A stretch of DNA of 64,000 bases from Mauremys mutica (Eukaryota; Chordata; Testudines; Geoemydidae): contig NC_059079.1 of the NCBI RefSeq assembly GCF_020497125.1, forward strand, positions 13,163,553 to 13,227,552, in the 5' to 3' direction. How positions within the stretch are numbered: the stretch's first letter is position 1; every line of letters starts with the position of its first letter. The translations under genes and the position numbers were made by a program. Shown here one piece after another: positions 1 through 11,819 of this stretch. Below the pieces are notes generated by a model that ran no database searches, was not told the DNA's origin, and saw only the letters and a list, made by a program, of their open reading frames with translations.

Positions 1-1389
1 CAGGGCCACATTGGGCCCTTGGATCACCCATGCAACCAGTGGGAATTATGCATGTGGACTGAGGTCACCAGATGGCCCTACCCTCAGCCATTGAACTTTT
101 CCACCAGATAAAAGAGAGATAAAAGATGTGGGGATTGTGAGAAGCCTGAGAATACGACAGCGTTCTTGTATCCAGACTAGGTGTGTCAGCGATAAAGGGA
201 TATTAGTTGTCCCTTGCACTCAGTGTCCGTAACTTCCTTGTATTGTTTGTCCAATATTAGGAGTCTCCCCCCACTCACTAAAAATAGCTTTTTGTTTGTA
301 AGTTCACTTTGCATTCAAGCTTCCTCTGCAGGTTTTCTCAAGAGGTTCCGTGATGTCTTTAAATTTAGTTTGTCCACAGGAACAAAAGGCTACAAAATTC
401 TTGCTGCACAGAGATGGAGATATTTTCACTTAAAGAGGTTTTTTTAAAAATCTGTTTTTATGATTAGTTCAGGTTTAATTAATGAGAGTAAACAACTCAT
501 GCAACCTTTGACTCATTTACCCAATAACAACCAGGGAATGCATTGTCTTCCTTGGATCTCAGAGAGCTGTTAGAAAGGCACTGGGCAACAAAAATACTGT
601 GTCGTTGTTAGATTAGTTTTAAGAACAACAATAATTGTGCTGCTTGGCTCCTCACCTTGGCAGGTATTATCTGTACCAGATGTGGTCTTGAGAGACGGGA
701 AATATTCAGAATTAGAAGGATATTTTTTTCTGATCTGCTTTATCAATGTTTTCAATCTTGCCATGTAGAACCCTGATAATTATCTGGTTTATTTTGATAA
801 AGCTATGAATGTGTTACTGTTTGTACGATGGACCCTGCAGACTTAGAGGGACAGATTCTCAGCTGCTGTAAATGGCATAGCTTCATTGATTTAAGTAGAG
901 TCAATGAAGCTCTGCTGATTTGTGCTGGTTGAGGATCTATCCCAGTGAATGTGTATTATGTGCGTGTGTTTCTCTATGTCTGTCTATTAGAATTCATTTC
1001 ATGGGCTGATTGTTAAATGCTAGCATTCTGAGGCTGGTGTAGCAGGCATACAGTACTGTATTGATACCATTATCAGTTAAGACAACATTTAAAATGTTAC
1101 CAAGCCTTTGATCTTAGATTCTTTTAAAATATTTTCTCTGACAATTTGTTTCATCATGATCAAATGCGGTCTCATCAGCAGGTTTACAATGCTGAACCGA
1201 TCCATAATACTGATGATTCAGACCTTATCCAGCAGGATCCCAAAGCACTTTACAAACCAAGATACAAATCTTGCATCTCACAGCAAGGAGCCGAACCCTC
1301 CTTGTCTCACTATTACTAATGGCCTTACACTGAAATGCAGCCATTTCGGGTGTGTAACATAGCATCTTTTGTAGTGCATATAACACTAC
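1..1389. other. Non-coding stretch, nothing recognised
   Basis: No protein family, splice-flanked exon or repeat could be recognised here. Open frames are under 90 codons, overlap on both strands and lack conserved motifs, so they look like chance frames in AT-rich vertebrate DNA. Confidence 0.6.
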
Positions 1390-1619
1390 ATAACAGGCAG
1401 GACCGGCTCCAGGGGTTTTGCTGCCCCAAGTAGCCAAAAAAAAAAAAAGCCACAATTGCGATCTGCAGCAATTCAGCAGGAGGTCCTTCGCTCCGAACGG
1501 GAGTGAGGGACCCTCCGCTGAATTGCCGCCGAATAGCTGGACGTGCCGCCCCTCTCTGGAGTGGCCGCCCCAAGCACCTGCTTGCTAAGCTGGTGCCTGG
1601 AGCCAGCCCTGATAACAGG
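1390..1619. mobile_element. hAT-type MITE with 8-bp target duplication
   Basis: The element proper runs 1398-1611. It starts caggaccggctccagg and ends cctggagccagccctg, which are 16-bp inverted termini with two mismatches. It is flanked by identical 8-bp copies of ataacagg (1390-1397 and 1612-1619), and an 8-bp duplication is the hAT signature. The interior has an A-run near 1436-1448 and GC-rich sequence around 'ccgccccaagcacctgc'. It has no coding capacity. A relative with the same ends lies at 56206-56530. The class is well supported; the family name is not assigned. Confidence 0.85.
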
Positions 1620-2924
1620 TGTTTAAGACAGGAAGTAAAAAATATTTTAAACACCAAGGGACATATTCTAGGTAGGGAGAAATTAATAACCCAGAAAGGC
1701 AATTAGCAAGAGCAATGAGATTGATCCATTATTATTGCAAAAATGCCATGGGATCTTTTACAATGTTTATATGTGATTTTTAAAGGTACGTATTTTCAAA
1801 ACAATACTTTAGCCATGTGACTTGTAGTAATGTGAATGCAAGTTGCACGGCTAAATCTGTCTCACCATTTGAGAATATGTTCTAAAGTTGTTATTGCTTT
1901 ACCATGGCTCATAGCCATAGGAAGGATCACATTTGGTTGCCTTAGCAGTATATGTTATACATTGAAACAAGACTTCCTCTGGAAAGGTCAGGGCACTGAG
2001 TCACGCAGCAAGCATACTCAACAAGTAGGCATATTACTTACGAAATGTTAAAGCCCCTATGTGTGAGAATATTTCTGAAGCCAGCAACTGAATTTATGTG
2101 GTGTTAGTAATGGGCAGATAGATTTTCCACAAGCAACAACTGTAATAAAATCAGATTACAACTGAAACAAAATGCTAAATTAAACCATAGTAAATAAATA
2201 AAAATGAGGTGGTGGTGGACTCCCCACCTAAATTGGATTCATTTAAAGAAACACTTGATGCCAAAATTATGCTGGAGGCAGTTGTAAAAGATGGCTCCAT
2301 AATGTCATCCCCGAGTCACCAACCAAACAAATTACTGGCCCTCAGAGGGAATGAATGCCCCTTGAATTCACACAGAGGAACTGCTCTTCTGTTTTCCTTC
2401 TCTTGATTATTCATTCTTCCCATTATCCAGGTACAGCTTCATTTTTTTTAGTAGTCATCGAGGGGTATTTGGAAATGCAGAGCCCAGTGCAGTTAGGACT
2501 AGTCTGTATACAGAGAGGGAGTGGTCCAATGCTCACTGAGATCAACAGGACTCCTTCCCAGTGGCATTGAATTGAGTGCCTGGAAGTGCTTGCTGAGCCC
2601 AAAGTTTTGAGGCCAAATTGAGATGTTTTACACCAATTAATCACAGAGGGAAGGATATCAAATCTACTGCTCTTTATAAATGCCTTTGTGAGTAGATTTC
2701 AAATCCAGCAGGTATCTGTTGCCTTTGATCATGTGCCCTTTGCGATAGACATACTAACCGAATACCGTTTCACCCTTGGTTAAGATAATCAGGCTCCAGG
2801 TCAGTACAAAGTTGACATCAGTTAAGCACATATTTAAGTTCTTTGCTGAATATGGATGGACTTCGGCATGTGCTTAGGTGTTTTGCTGAATTGGGACTGC
2901 AATTTGCATGAGCTAAAGGTTAGA
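1620..2924. other. Non-coding stretch with weak repeat traces
   Basis: No gene is recognised. Around 2205-2270 a short plus-strand translation (VVDSPPKLDSFKETLD) resembles the tail of the CR1 ORF, but it is too short and diverged to call. Near 2815-2890 'gttaagcacatatttaagtt...tgcttaggtgttttgctgaat' resembles the foldback at 14982-15057. Confidence 0.5.
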
Positions 2925-3050
2925 GGTTAGAACACTGACACTCTCTGTGACCTTGAGCATGTCATTTACTCTCCCCAGGCCTCAGGTGCCCGTTTGTAAA
3001 ATGGATACAATATTTGCCTACTGTGCCTTACAGATGGTGCTTAGAGGCTT
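2925..3050 (+). repeat. MIR-like SINE fragment
   Basis: The run 'tgaccttgagcatgtcattt', then 'cctcaggtgcc' and 'gtttgtaaaatggatac', matches the conserved core of MIR-type SINEs (accttgggcaagtcactt... cctcagtttcc... tgtaaaatgg). It is diverged and truncated. The solo LTR begins immediately downstream at 3059. Confidence 0.7.
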
Positions 3051-3053
3051 AGG

Positions 3054-4235
3054 ACCTGTGTGACCTTTCACTCCATAGTCTTTGTGAAAATATGCTTATG
3101 ATATGAATATGACACAATTGAGATGTACTTTATGCAAGATAGGTCTTGTGAGATCTCATTGGAAAGGCTATAATTTACTGAATGTGATTATCCAGTTTGT
3201 ATGCCTGTATCATTTCTGCATCTGAAGTTAGGAATATTGACTATGTATCTGTATTTCAATGATGCTACTTTGGGTGACGCCCAGTGCTAACACTTCAGGT
3301 ACAACAATGGACAAGTCAGACAGGGCAGATGGCCCATCAGTGAGGACAATGGGCTGTGAAAAGGCTTGGCCTTCCTGGAGACGCTCCACACTGCCACTGA
3401 CTCATGGACGTTGTGATACTACAGAGTCAGGTGGTCTTGTCACCTGATACTAAATATTACCTGGGACTTCTTGTAACTTTCCCCTGGAAGGGAAGGAGGA
3501 GGGCAGGTTTGGGAAACAAGGGATTCTTGCCTTATGTAAATCCTAGTTAAGGGTGGGGAGGAAGGCAAATGGGACTCCTCCTTTCCAAGGCCTGTCTGCC
3601 CAAGAAGAAAGACAGCTAAAGCCACCTGAAGGGAAGGCAAGCGGGGAGTCCAGACCGAGAGAGGGGTCCAGTCTGAAAAGGAATATAACTGGAACTCTGA
3701 ACCACAGAAACTTTGCAAGCTGCCTAAAATAACATCTAGGGTGAGAATTTACATTTTGTAACTCGTTTCTTAAGTATATTGAGCTTAGCTTGTGTATTTT
3801 GTTTTATTTGGTCAGTAATCTGCTTTGTTCTGTCCGTTATCTCTTATTCACTTAAAATTCACCTTTTGTAGTTAATAAACGTATTTTGCGTTGATAATAG
3901 AAGCCAGTTTATGTCATTTCCAACTGGCAGGGAAGAAGTTGTGCATATCTCCCTCCACATTGAGGGAGGGGGGTGAATTTCACAAAACCTCTGGGTTTGT
4001 CCCCTTAAAGGGAGGGGGGCCCCAGAGTGTTGGGGGGGAACCCCTAAGGCTGAATCTTCCCAGAGTGGATCCCTGGGCGTGGCCCTGCCTGTGTGCTTGG
4101 CTGGAAGAGGCTTGTGAGCCTAACCCAGCAAAGGCAGGTAAAGGGGAGCCAGGCTGGCAGAATAGGCTGACTCCGTGGCATCATCACAGCACATCACGTG
4201 ATCCCCCCAAAAGAGTTCAAACCCATCACAACCTG
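3054..4235 (+). mobile_element. Solo LTR, 1172 bp, with ACCTG target duplication
   Basis: The LTR proper is 3059-4230. It starts TGTGACC and ends ATCACA, giving TGTGA/TCACA terminal inverted repeats. Identical 5-bp copies of acctg flank it (3054-3058 and 4231-4235), as expected for retroviral-type integration. A polyadenylation signal, aataaa, sits at 3874-3879, supporting plus orientation. No gag, pol or env frame lies inside or beside it, so it is a solo LTR left by recombination between two LTRs of an old endogenous retrovirus-like element. Frames crossing it (for example 3891-4328) are not genes. Perfect duplications with otherwise moderate decay suggest middle age. Confidence 0.85.
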
Positions 4236-4329
4236 ATTGAGACTTTTCCCACTGCAGTCAATGGGAGCAGGGCTTTAGTGGAGTGTCTTGAGCAGAGCTG
4301 TTTGGGAGGTCTCGCTGCAAAATGCTGAA

Positions 4330-4690
4330 ACCAAACCTTTTCCTGAGGAGAAAGGGCCAGTTTTGAGAAATCTCCTGATTTGAAAATTTTGTTGAAAAGA
4401 AAAGTTTCAGAGTTGGTTGAAGTGTCCCATTTTGACATTTTCAAAACAAAGGTTCGGTTTTGATTGGAAACTATTTTTTTGTTTTAAAATTTGGGTTCAC
4501 TTTCATTAAAAATGGTAAAAATAAATAAATAAGAGATGAAAACCAAAGAGAAATGTTTTTAAACGAAAAGGTTTCAATTGACCTGATCCCCAAAAATAAA
4601 AATGTGGATTATTGATTCGTGAACATTTTCAAGATTTCAGCCTTTCATACTGATTTGGGATGGGGAAACTTTTCCCAATCTCAAATTCTC
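4330..4690. repeat. AT-rich 'gaaaattttgttgaaa' interspersed repeat
   Basis: This tract is dense in gaaa/tttc blocks such as 'tgaaaattttgttgaaaag', 'gacattttcaaaacaaagg' and 'aaatgtttttaaacgaaaag', with an internal start-like 'gagttggttgaag' near 4410. Similar sequence recurs about ten times in the window (near 6830, 23650, 30540, 35110, 35530, 54100, 58590, 61915). It looks like a diverged high-copy repeat rich in short inverted repeats. The class is not determined. Confidence 0.5.
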
Positions 4691-4699
4691 CTGGGATGG

Positions 4700-7018
4700 G
4701 AACATCATTCCCCATCTAGCTCTTAGCTCGAGAGCCGTAACTTGAGGGGCACAAAGCAGAGTGCAAAGTTTGTTATTTTTAAAAAAGTTTTCCAATTTCA
4801 CCCTGGGAGTCCCACCTTACGGAGATTAATCAGCAATCTCATTCCCCGTGTGCCACTTGTTTTCCCCGGCCCACTACCCAGCCGCCTTGTATTTCTGGTT
4901 GTAGGAGAAAGAGCGCACAGCTCAGAGTGTTGTTTCAGCTCGTTGTGACCTCTCCCCAGTACACAGCCCTCATCTCTTCTTATCAGGCCTCTTCGTTGGG
5001 AAGCAGCACCTGGTTTTGATCAAACTTTCTGGTTTGAGGTTGCTGCAACAAACACAGAAAAGTCTCAGATGTATGCAGACAGAGCCCTCATGTACCCAGC
5101 TGTCTCATGAAATCTCCAGCAACCCTCTAATTACCAGAGGATAAATAAATGCATAAAAATAATAGAACATTTACTAACAGAAGCTGAGCCTTTGTGTGGA
5201 AAACGAAACCACCCATGAAGGGAACCTTGATAACTTAGACATACTTGAATTAGGCCAGACATTTCCTTGTGGTATATTTTTTCGAGAGAGCCACAACTCC
5301 TCACTGTGTAACCTGAGTGACATTTGCCAATTGAAGTGATTATTTCCTCTGGAGGAATTCACTTACTTTCTTTTAAAGTCCCATGTATATTATTTTCTTC
5401 CCCACTCCATATGCTGGCACATGCTAACAATTAAATAAATGCATAGATGTGAAGCCTTTCTATTCAGAAAATGACTATTCCTTGTGATTATATAACTTAT
5501 CATAAAACATTCAACGGCTGTATGTGTTTGACCTGGGGGGAGGAGGGGGAATCTCCATTGGAATGACAGAGATCTTGGCTTTTGGAGCTGTATGGACTTC
5601 ATCCAACACCCACTGAAGTCTATGGCTATTGTATCAGACCCTTGTGTGTATTAATACACGTGTTACAGTTCCAAAACCTTCGGGGGAAAAAGAACACTGC
5701 TGTTTGATCCAGCAGCGATAATGGTTTAGGTCACACGGACCATCCCAGGAAAGTGAGATGAACTCACATTTTTTTCCAGTGATGATGGTGATATAATGAT
5801 CTGGTAAACAAAGTATTTCATCTTTCCTTCATTCTCTTCCAGATGCCTGTTTGGTCATTTTTGCCAGCAAGCTGACTTTTTTTTGGCAAGCAGCTGAGAA
5901 TTCCTGACTTGCTGAATGCTCTTTCTTGTGTACATCAGGGAGAAAAAATCCTCTCTAGCGTATCAAACAGGAGTAAATACTTATCGAAATGTGATATGGT
6001 TTTGTTTTCGTACCATTCATTTTTGGTTGATGATACACAGAGGCAAAAAATAGGCAGTAGGTACCCTTGCTATTCCTTTTGACCAATCATAACAAAGGGA
6101 TATGCTGAATAGATGGTACCCTAAATGAATCAGCTCCTGGTAGTAATGAAGCTTTCAGGTCTCCTTGTAGCAGCCTGGGAAAGCAGATGTGTTGCAGGCT
6201 GGATACAAATGTTGTTTATTTTTTTAATTTGGAAATCAGATGTAAAATTGTCTGACTCAAAATGACTGGGCTGAACATGCAGAAACTTTGGGGTGTTTGA
6301 AATCTGGATCTAAAGGTGGTTGCTCGAGCCCATCTCTGAACAAAATTCTTCTTCTTTATTCTGTATAATTGTTGATGAATGTGTTTGGGACCAAGGCACC
6401 ATCCCTGTGTGAGCCTAGCCAAAGACTCCTACTGAGAGGGCTGGTCCCTCCTTCAGGCAGTGACGTAAATGTCAGAGCAGCAGGGGTGAGATGTGGTAAT
6501 AGGTTCCCCCCACTCAGGGCAGTCCACTTCCTTGTTTTCCCATTCCCTTACTCAGTGTTTGCAGAATATGCCTGGGATAAAGTGAGTCAGCACAGAGAGA
6601 CAGAGACTGACTCAGAAATAGCAGCCAGTGCTCAGGAAAGGGCTCCAACTTCTTGGAATCTAACTTTAGTCCCTTCCAATTACAGCTTTATTTCACTTTC
6701 AATTTTTGAGACGTTTGTGCAGCATCTAGGCCTGGGTAAGAAAGGGCTCGGGGGGAGCTTTGGAGCTAGGCAGATTTTGGTCACCATCATTTATGGGTCA
6801 AATTCATTTGTGTTTCGTTTAATCCAATTTTTTTCACAACTTTTTGACGTAACAGTTAAAAAGAAACCGGGAGGTTTGGGGAAGAGAAAAGCCTCCAGAA
6901 AATGGAACATTTTCAATTTGATTCTTTTAGATTACAACTTGGATGAACATTTTAAAATCTTGAATTGTTTTATCGTCAATTTAAGAAAATCAGAAAATGT
7001 TAACAACAGGAAAAATGT
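4700..7018. other. Non-coding stretch; AT-rich repeat near 6825-7000
   Basis: No gene is supported. The longest frame (6369-7031, plus, 220 codons) has no recognised domain, crosses an AT-rich 'gaaa' repeat near 6825-7000 and runs into a SINE-like insertion at its end, so I treat it as chance. The remaining sequence shows no clear repeat. Confidence 0.55.
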
Positions 7019-7232
7019 ATCAGAGGGGTAGCCATGTTAGTCTGGATCTGTAAAAACAGCGAAGAGTCCTGTGGCACCTTATAAACTAACAGACGTATTG
7101 GAGCATGAGCCAATATTCACTTCATTGGATGCATCCGACGAAGTGGGTATTCACCCACGAAAGCTCATGCTCCAAAACGTCTGTTAGTCTACAAGGTGCC
7201 ACAGGGCTCTTCGCTGCTAATAGGAAAAATGT
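7008..7232 (+). mobile_element. Foldback SINE-like repeat, 11-bp target duplication
   Basis: The element (7019-7221) begins 'cagaggggtagccatgttag' and contains 'ctaacagacgt...gagcatgagc', then 'gaagtgggtattcacccac', 'gaaagctcatgctcc' and 'acgtctgttagtctacaagg'. The two halves are inverted copies of each other. Identical 11-bp copies of aggaaaaatgt flank it (7008-7018 and 7222-7232). A duplication longer than the hAT 8 bp, and different in length from that of the 28407-28661 copy, fits retroposition better than cut-and-paste transposition. I associate this family with turtles. It has no coding capacity. Confidence 0.8.
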
Positions 7233-7539
7233 TCTTGAAAATTTGGCTATTGTTCACAAAGGCATTCTTTGTCGGGGGGGGGGTAAGAGGGGCGGGGAAC
7301 ATTGACGACATGTTCAATCAGCTCTAATAATAATCTCCTGGCCACAAATGAAAAGGAGGTGGGGGGGAATCTCCAAAATGTTGCTCTTTGAAGTGAGTAG
7401 AGGCCTTAGATTTTCCTTTCTGCTGTAGGAATGATGAAACAATTAAGGGATATTACTAGATTAATGGGATGAAACGTAGTAAATGGCGGGGGGGCGGGGG
7501 GCAGAGGGAGAAGTCTGTAAAAAAGATCCTAATGCTGAA

Positions 7540-7726
7540 ATCTTCTAGGACGTGAAATGGTCCCTCATGGGAAGTGATGGAAGCTCCATCACTTGGGTCA
7601 TTTAAAACCAGGCTACGTAAACCGGTAGAAAATATATCAAAGGGAACTGTTGTAGTTTGGTTCCCCTATGGGAGGGACAAGATGATCTAATGTATCTTTC
7701 CCATCTCTAATTTCTATGCTTCAATC
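7540..7726 (+). mobile_element. CR1 LINE 3' end fragment
   Basis: The block 'gatggaagctccatcacttg', then 'tcatttaaaaccaggct', and a tail of 'gacaagatgatctaatg' and 'tctaatttctatgcttc' follows the order seen in CR1 tails: a 'gtggaatctccatc...ttaag' coding end, then a 'gatgatct..ctatg' terminus. It is a severely 5'-truncated, diverged copy. Confidence 0.6.
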
Positions 7727-10183
7727 AATTTAGGCAAACCTTGAAATAACCTATGGCTTGCCTGTTTCTTCCTTTCTTTCTATCCTGGGAGAGAGGTTGA
7801 GCTGACGGTTTGTTGCCTAATGTGTCAGATATTTTTTTTTCTGCTGTAACCATCCTGCTGTGCATGGTAGGGATAGTAGCTCCATGGCAGGAGAGGAGCA
7901 ATGCATTTTACATAGTCTGGGTGCATGGCTCTTACCTACTCTTGAACAAGTCTTTCCAATATCTCTACCTCCTGGCTCTCCTTTTCCGTTGGGGCTAACA
8001 ACTCCTGGCCAGGAGAAACAGAGCTATATTCAGTATTTACTCATGGTGCCCTTTGAAACACAGCTTTTTGCTCATTGCAAGCCCTCAGTGGCTTTGCACT
8101 GCTTCTTCCTTTACATTAACACTTTTTGTGGGGCGTCTGTATGTGGTGGGGGAGGGTACCACCCTTAGACAATGGAACTCTGAGCAAAACTGGCCTCAGG
8201 CCCAAGTTAGAATTTCTTGATTTCCATGTGTTTTTATTCCCCTTATTTGAAATCCTCTCCCACGACACCCAAGGAAACTGATGTCACATGAGGATGGGTG
8301 GCAGTGGCTGCTGCTTGACTCGTTCCCACCTCAGGAGGAAGGAAATCCACTATGTCAGCGTTGTTTATCAGTTGGCCTCAAGAGAGCTAAGCGTAAAAGC
8401 ACTGTGACTTTCAGAGAGCTATGATCCCCCCTCCACCCACTGCTAAATGTGTTTTCATTGTTAAGAGGGCTGACTTGAGATGGCTCATTGATTACAGTGT
8501 CAGAGATCTAATGCCTGGCTCCTTAATTGCTTTTATACTATGCTCATGGAATTTACTGTGCAGAAACTCACAGCATCATGTGGGCTAGCTCTGGGCATTT
8601 AAAACACCCTGCAAGTCCTTTGTCCAAATGGCTAATGCTGTAAGACGTGCATTGAGAACCGGCCAACTTTCCTTTGCAAGAAAGAAAAGGCAGGGCTTGT
8701 GGGAACATTTTCCCACGATGCAGTTGCAAAAAGCAGATGGGAGAAGCAGCTGTCACTTGCTGCATGTTTGAATTCCACCCTGTTACACAGAGGGCTGGCT
8801 ACATCCTACCCTGTGTTGTATGGACACACTTGTAGAGAACCTCCAACCTTTGCAGCAGCATGGGCAGAATAGTTGCGTCAGACTGAAGAAAGCAGCGTGA
8901 GAGAGAGAGAGAGACCTGGCTACCACTCTCCATCCTTGAGAATGATCAGGTCTCTCCTTGGCTACTGTTTGTGTTACAGTGTGGGGGGTATCCTGCTTTG
9001 TTCCAAAGGAGCAGTAGCATGTACCCCACTACAAACTCTCCTATCCTGAGTTGAGCTGGCAAGGTGGGTCTGATAGCCAGCTGCTGCAGTAGGCAAGAGC
9101 AGAATGTTGGGTCTGATCCAAAGCCCTTCAAAGTCCATGCGAGAGTTTCCACTGACTTCAGTGTGCTTTGGGTCAGGCCCAGAGCCCAGAGCAATTTCTG
9201 TACTTTATCATAGGAACAGCCCTATGGCTGTGGCTTTTCTCGGACACGTTGTTTTACTCACCGAGGTAGCCCAAAAGATGGACGTCCAACAGATATGCGC
9301 TACTTGGTGTGTCAATATCCTGAGCAAAACAACCCAGTGCTTCTCTCCCACCAGCCTCGACTGAGTCCGCACGTCCCCTTCGGAACCGAGAGGAAAGGAG
9401 TGATGGAAGCCATTTGAGTTTCTTTTACTCCGTCCCTCCAGCTGTCCTCACTGATCACTTTTTCTATTCAGCTGGCAGTCAGGCTCAGGAGGAGCCTAGA
9501 TCTAGTACTGAGTCCCTAGTGAGTGTATTCTGAGAGCAGGTTGTATTCCTGAGGTGAAGAACAGTTGTGTGGCAAAAGTTCAACCCTTAGGGCATTGTGT
9601 CCACTAGAAAGGCTTTGCCAGCATAGTTATTAACTATAATAGTGTAAGTTATGTTGCCAAAAGGACTTTTGTGGTGGGATAATTGTGCCAGCGCAGAGGC
9701 TTTTGCTAGCACTACTACGTTGGTTTAGACCAGGTGTAGGAAGCAAGAGGTATGATTCTCTTTCCCTTGCACCGCATGTACTTGTCTATGCAAGTACACA
9801 GTGGGGGCAAAATGCGACTCTTCTGGTTTATTAACATTTTACATCCACTTTGCACTAGTGTAAATGGTGCAGGGTGATGGCAAAGAAAATGATTGTGCCT
9901 GATTTTAAATACAGACATGTGTTTCAGGCAGTAGTTATGGGAAGATAGGGCAGTTGTGCACACAGAATATACTGGAGATTTTCCAGGTGAATGATGGAAA
10001 TAGATTCACAGAATATACCTGAGTTTATGCAGGCAAATAAAGGAAATAATGGAAATAGAATAAACTATTTTTACTTATGTCAAAACTTGGCTTCAGGAGT
10101 TTTGTTACAATTTGCTAATTAATATAACATTTGAAGATAAAGGGAATACATAAATCAGGACCTAGAAAATGATTAATATTATG
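7727..10183. other. Non-coding stretch with one foldback motif
   Basis: No gene is recognised. The region holds a (GA)8 tract (8899-8914) and a diverged foldback motif around 9115-9182 ('cagagc...aaagccctt' paired with 'tgacttcagtgtgctttggg'). Open frames are short and on both strands. Confidence 0.55.
8899..8914. repeat. (GA)8 microsatellite
   Basis: Eight uninterrupted GA dinucleotides are seen directly. Confidence 0.95.
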
Positions 10184-10444
10184 AGAGGATACCAAGAAAA
10201 AATTAATCATGATTAAAAAAATTAATTGCGATTAATTGTGCTATTAAACAATAATAGAATACTTTTTTTTAAATAGTTTTGGATATTTTCTACATTTTCA
10301 AATATATTGATTTAAATTACAAAGTGTACAGTGCTCACTTTATATTTACTTTTGATTACCAATATTTGCACTGTAAAAAATAGTATGCTTTAATTCACCT
10401 AATACAAGTACTGTAGTGCAATCTCTTTAACATGAACGTTGAAC

Positions 10445-11138
10445 TTACAAATGTAGAATTATGTACAAAAAAACCCTGCATTCAAAAATAAAACAATGGA
10501 AAACTTTACAGCCTACAAGTCCACTCAGTCCTACTTCTTGTTCAGCCAAACACTCAGAAAAAGAAGTTTGGTTACAATTTGCAGGAGATAATGCTGCCTG
10601 CTTCTTGTTTACTATATCACCTGAAAGTGAGAACAGGCGTTTGCATGGCACTGTTGTAGCCAGCATTGCAAGATATTTAGGTGCCAGATGCACTAATGAT
10701 TCATGTGTCTCTTCATGCTTCAACCACCATTCCAGAGGACATGTGCCCATGCTGATAACGGACCAACGCATGTTCATCATCTGAGTCAGATGCCACCAGC
10801 AGAAGGTTGATTTTCTTTTTTGGTGGTTCAGGTTCTGCAGTTTCCACATCGGAGTGTTGCTCTTTTAAGACTTCTGAAAGGATGCTCCACACCTCATCCT
10901 GCTCAGATTTTGGAAGGCACTTCAGATTCTTAAACCATGGGTTGAGTGATGTAGCTATCTTTAGAAATCTCACATTTGTACCATCTTTGTGTTTTGTCAA
11001 ATCTGCAGTGAAAGTGTTCTTAAAATGAACAACATGTGCTGGGTCATTATCTGAGACTGCTATAACATTAAATATATTTCGGAATGCGGGTAAAACAGAG
11101 CAGTAGATATACAATTCTTCCCCAAGGAGTTCAGTCAC
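10445..11138 (-). pseudogene. hAT transposase fragment, frameshifted
   Basis: Two overlapping minus-strand frames (11138-10713 and 10849-10445) together read as the C-terminal part of a BED-finger/hAT-type transposase. The upstream piece contains FLKIATSLNPWFKNLKCL and an acidic linker with EPEPPKKK. The downstream piece contains HLAPKYLAMLATTVPCKR followed by LFSLSGDIVNKKQAALSP, the conserved hAT C-terminal dimerisation region. They lie in different frames, so there is a frameshift near 10780. The N-terminal BED finger and most catalytic residues are absent. It cannot make active transposase. Confidence 0.85.
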
Positions 11139-11165
11139 AAAATTAAATAATGCATTATTTTTTTA

Positions 11166-11399
11166 ATGAGCATCATCAGCATGGAAACATGTCCTCTGGA
11201 ATGGTGGCTGAAGCACAAAGGGACATATGAATGTTTACTGTATCTGGCACCTAAATACCTTGCAATGCCAGCTACAGAAGTGCCATGCGAAAGCCTGTTC
11301 TCACTTTCAGGTGACATTGTAAATAAGAAGCTGCCAGCATTATCTCTGGTAAATGTAAACAAGCTTGTTTGTCTTAGCGATTGGCTGAACAAGAAGTAG
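11166..11399 (+). pseudogene. hAT transposase C-terminal fragment, opposite strand
   Basis: This 77-codon plus-strand frame repeats the same C-terminal region as the minus-strand copy on its left: TCPLEWWLKHKGTYE, then YLAPKYLAMPATEVPCE, LFSLSGDIVNKK and VNKLVCLSDWLNKK. It forms the right arm of the palindrome and begins abruptly at the arm boundary. It matches the usual end of hAT dimerisation domains, terminating shortly after the WLNKK. It is a dead fragment with no start of its own. Confidence 0.85.
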
Positions 11400-11819
11400 G
11401 ACTGAGTGGACTTGTAGGCGCTAAAGTTTTACATTGTTTTGTTTTTGAGTGCAACAAAAACATCTACATTTGTTAGTTGCACTTACACGATAAAGAGATT
11501 GCACTTCAGTACTTGTATAAGGCAAATTGAAAAATACTATTTCATTTACCATTTTTAGAGTCCAAATATTAGCAATAAAATAATAATATAAAGTGAGCAC
11601 TGTCAACTTTGTATACTGTGTTGTAATTGAAATCAATATATTTAAAAATGTAGAAAAAATCCAAAAATATTTAATAAATTTCAATTTGTATTTTATTGTT
11701 GAACAGTGCGATTAAAACTGCAATTAATCACGATTATTTTTTTATTTACGATTAATTGTTTTGAGCTAATCACGTAAGTTAACTGCAATCAATGAACGAC
11801 CCAAGAGGATACAAATTAT

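Larger units (their letters stand above)
10184..11812. mobile_element. Palindromic hAT insertion (inverted-arm transposon)
   Basis: A single insertion (10193-11803) lies between identical copies of agaggatac (10184-10192 and 11804-11812). The left arm, about 10193-10765, and the right arm, about 11166-11803, are inverted copies of the same hAT 3' half: each carries the C-terminal transposase fragment followed by AT-rich sequence and terminal 'gattaat' repeats such as 'attgcgattaattgtg' and 'caattaatcacgatta'. A spacer of about 400 bp holds an internal transposase piece in minus orientation. The duplication can be read as 8 or 9 bp; 8 is normal for hAT. This is a dead, non-autonomous derivative of a hAT element. 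Confidence 0.75.

Noticed and set aside
2205..2320. Possible CR1 ORF2 tail
   Set aside because: Only about 15 residues resemble CR1 and no CR1 3' terminus follows; not enough to call.
6369..7031. Longest plus-strand frame, 220 codons
   Set aside because: No recognisable domain, crosses an AT-rich repeat and ends inside a SINE-like insertion; consistent with chance.
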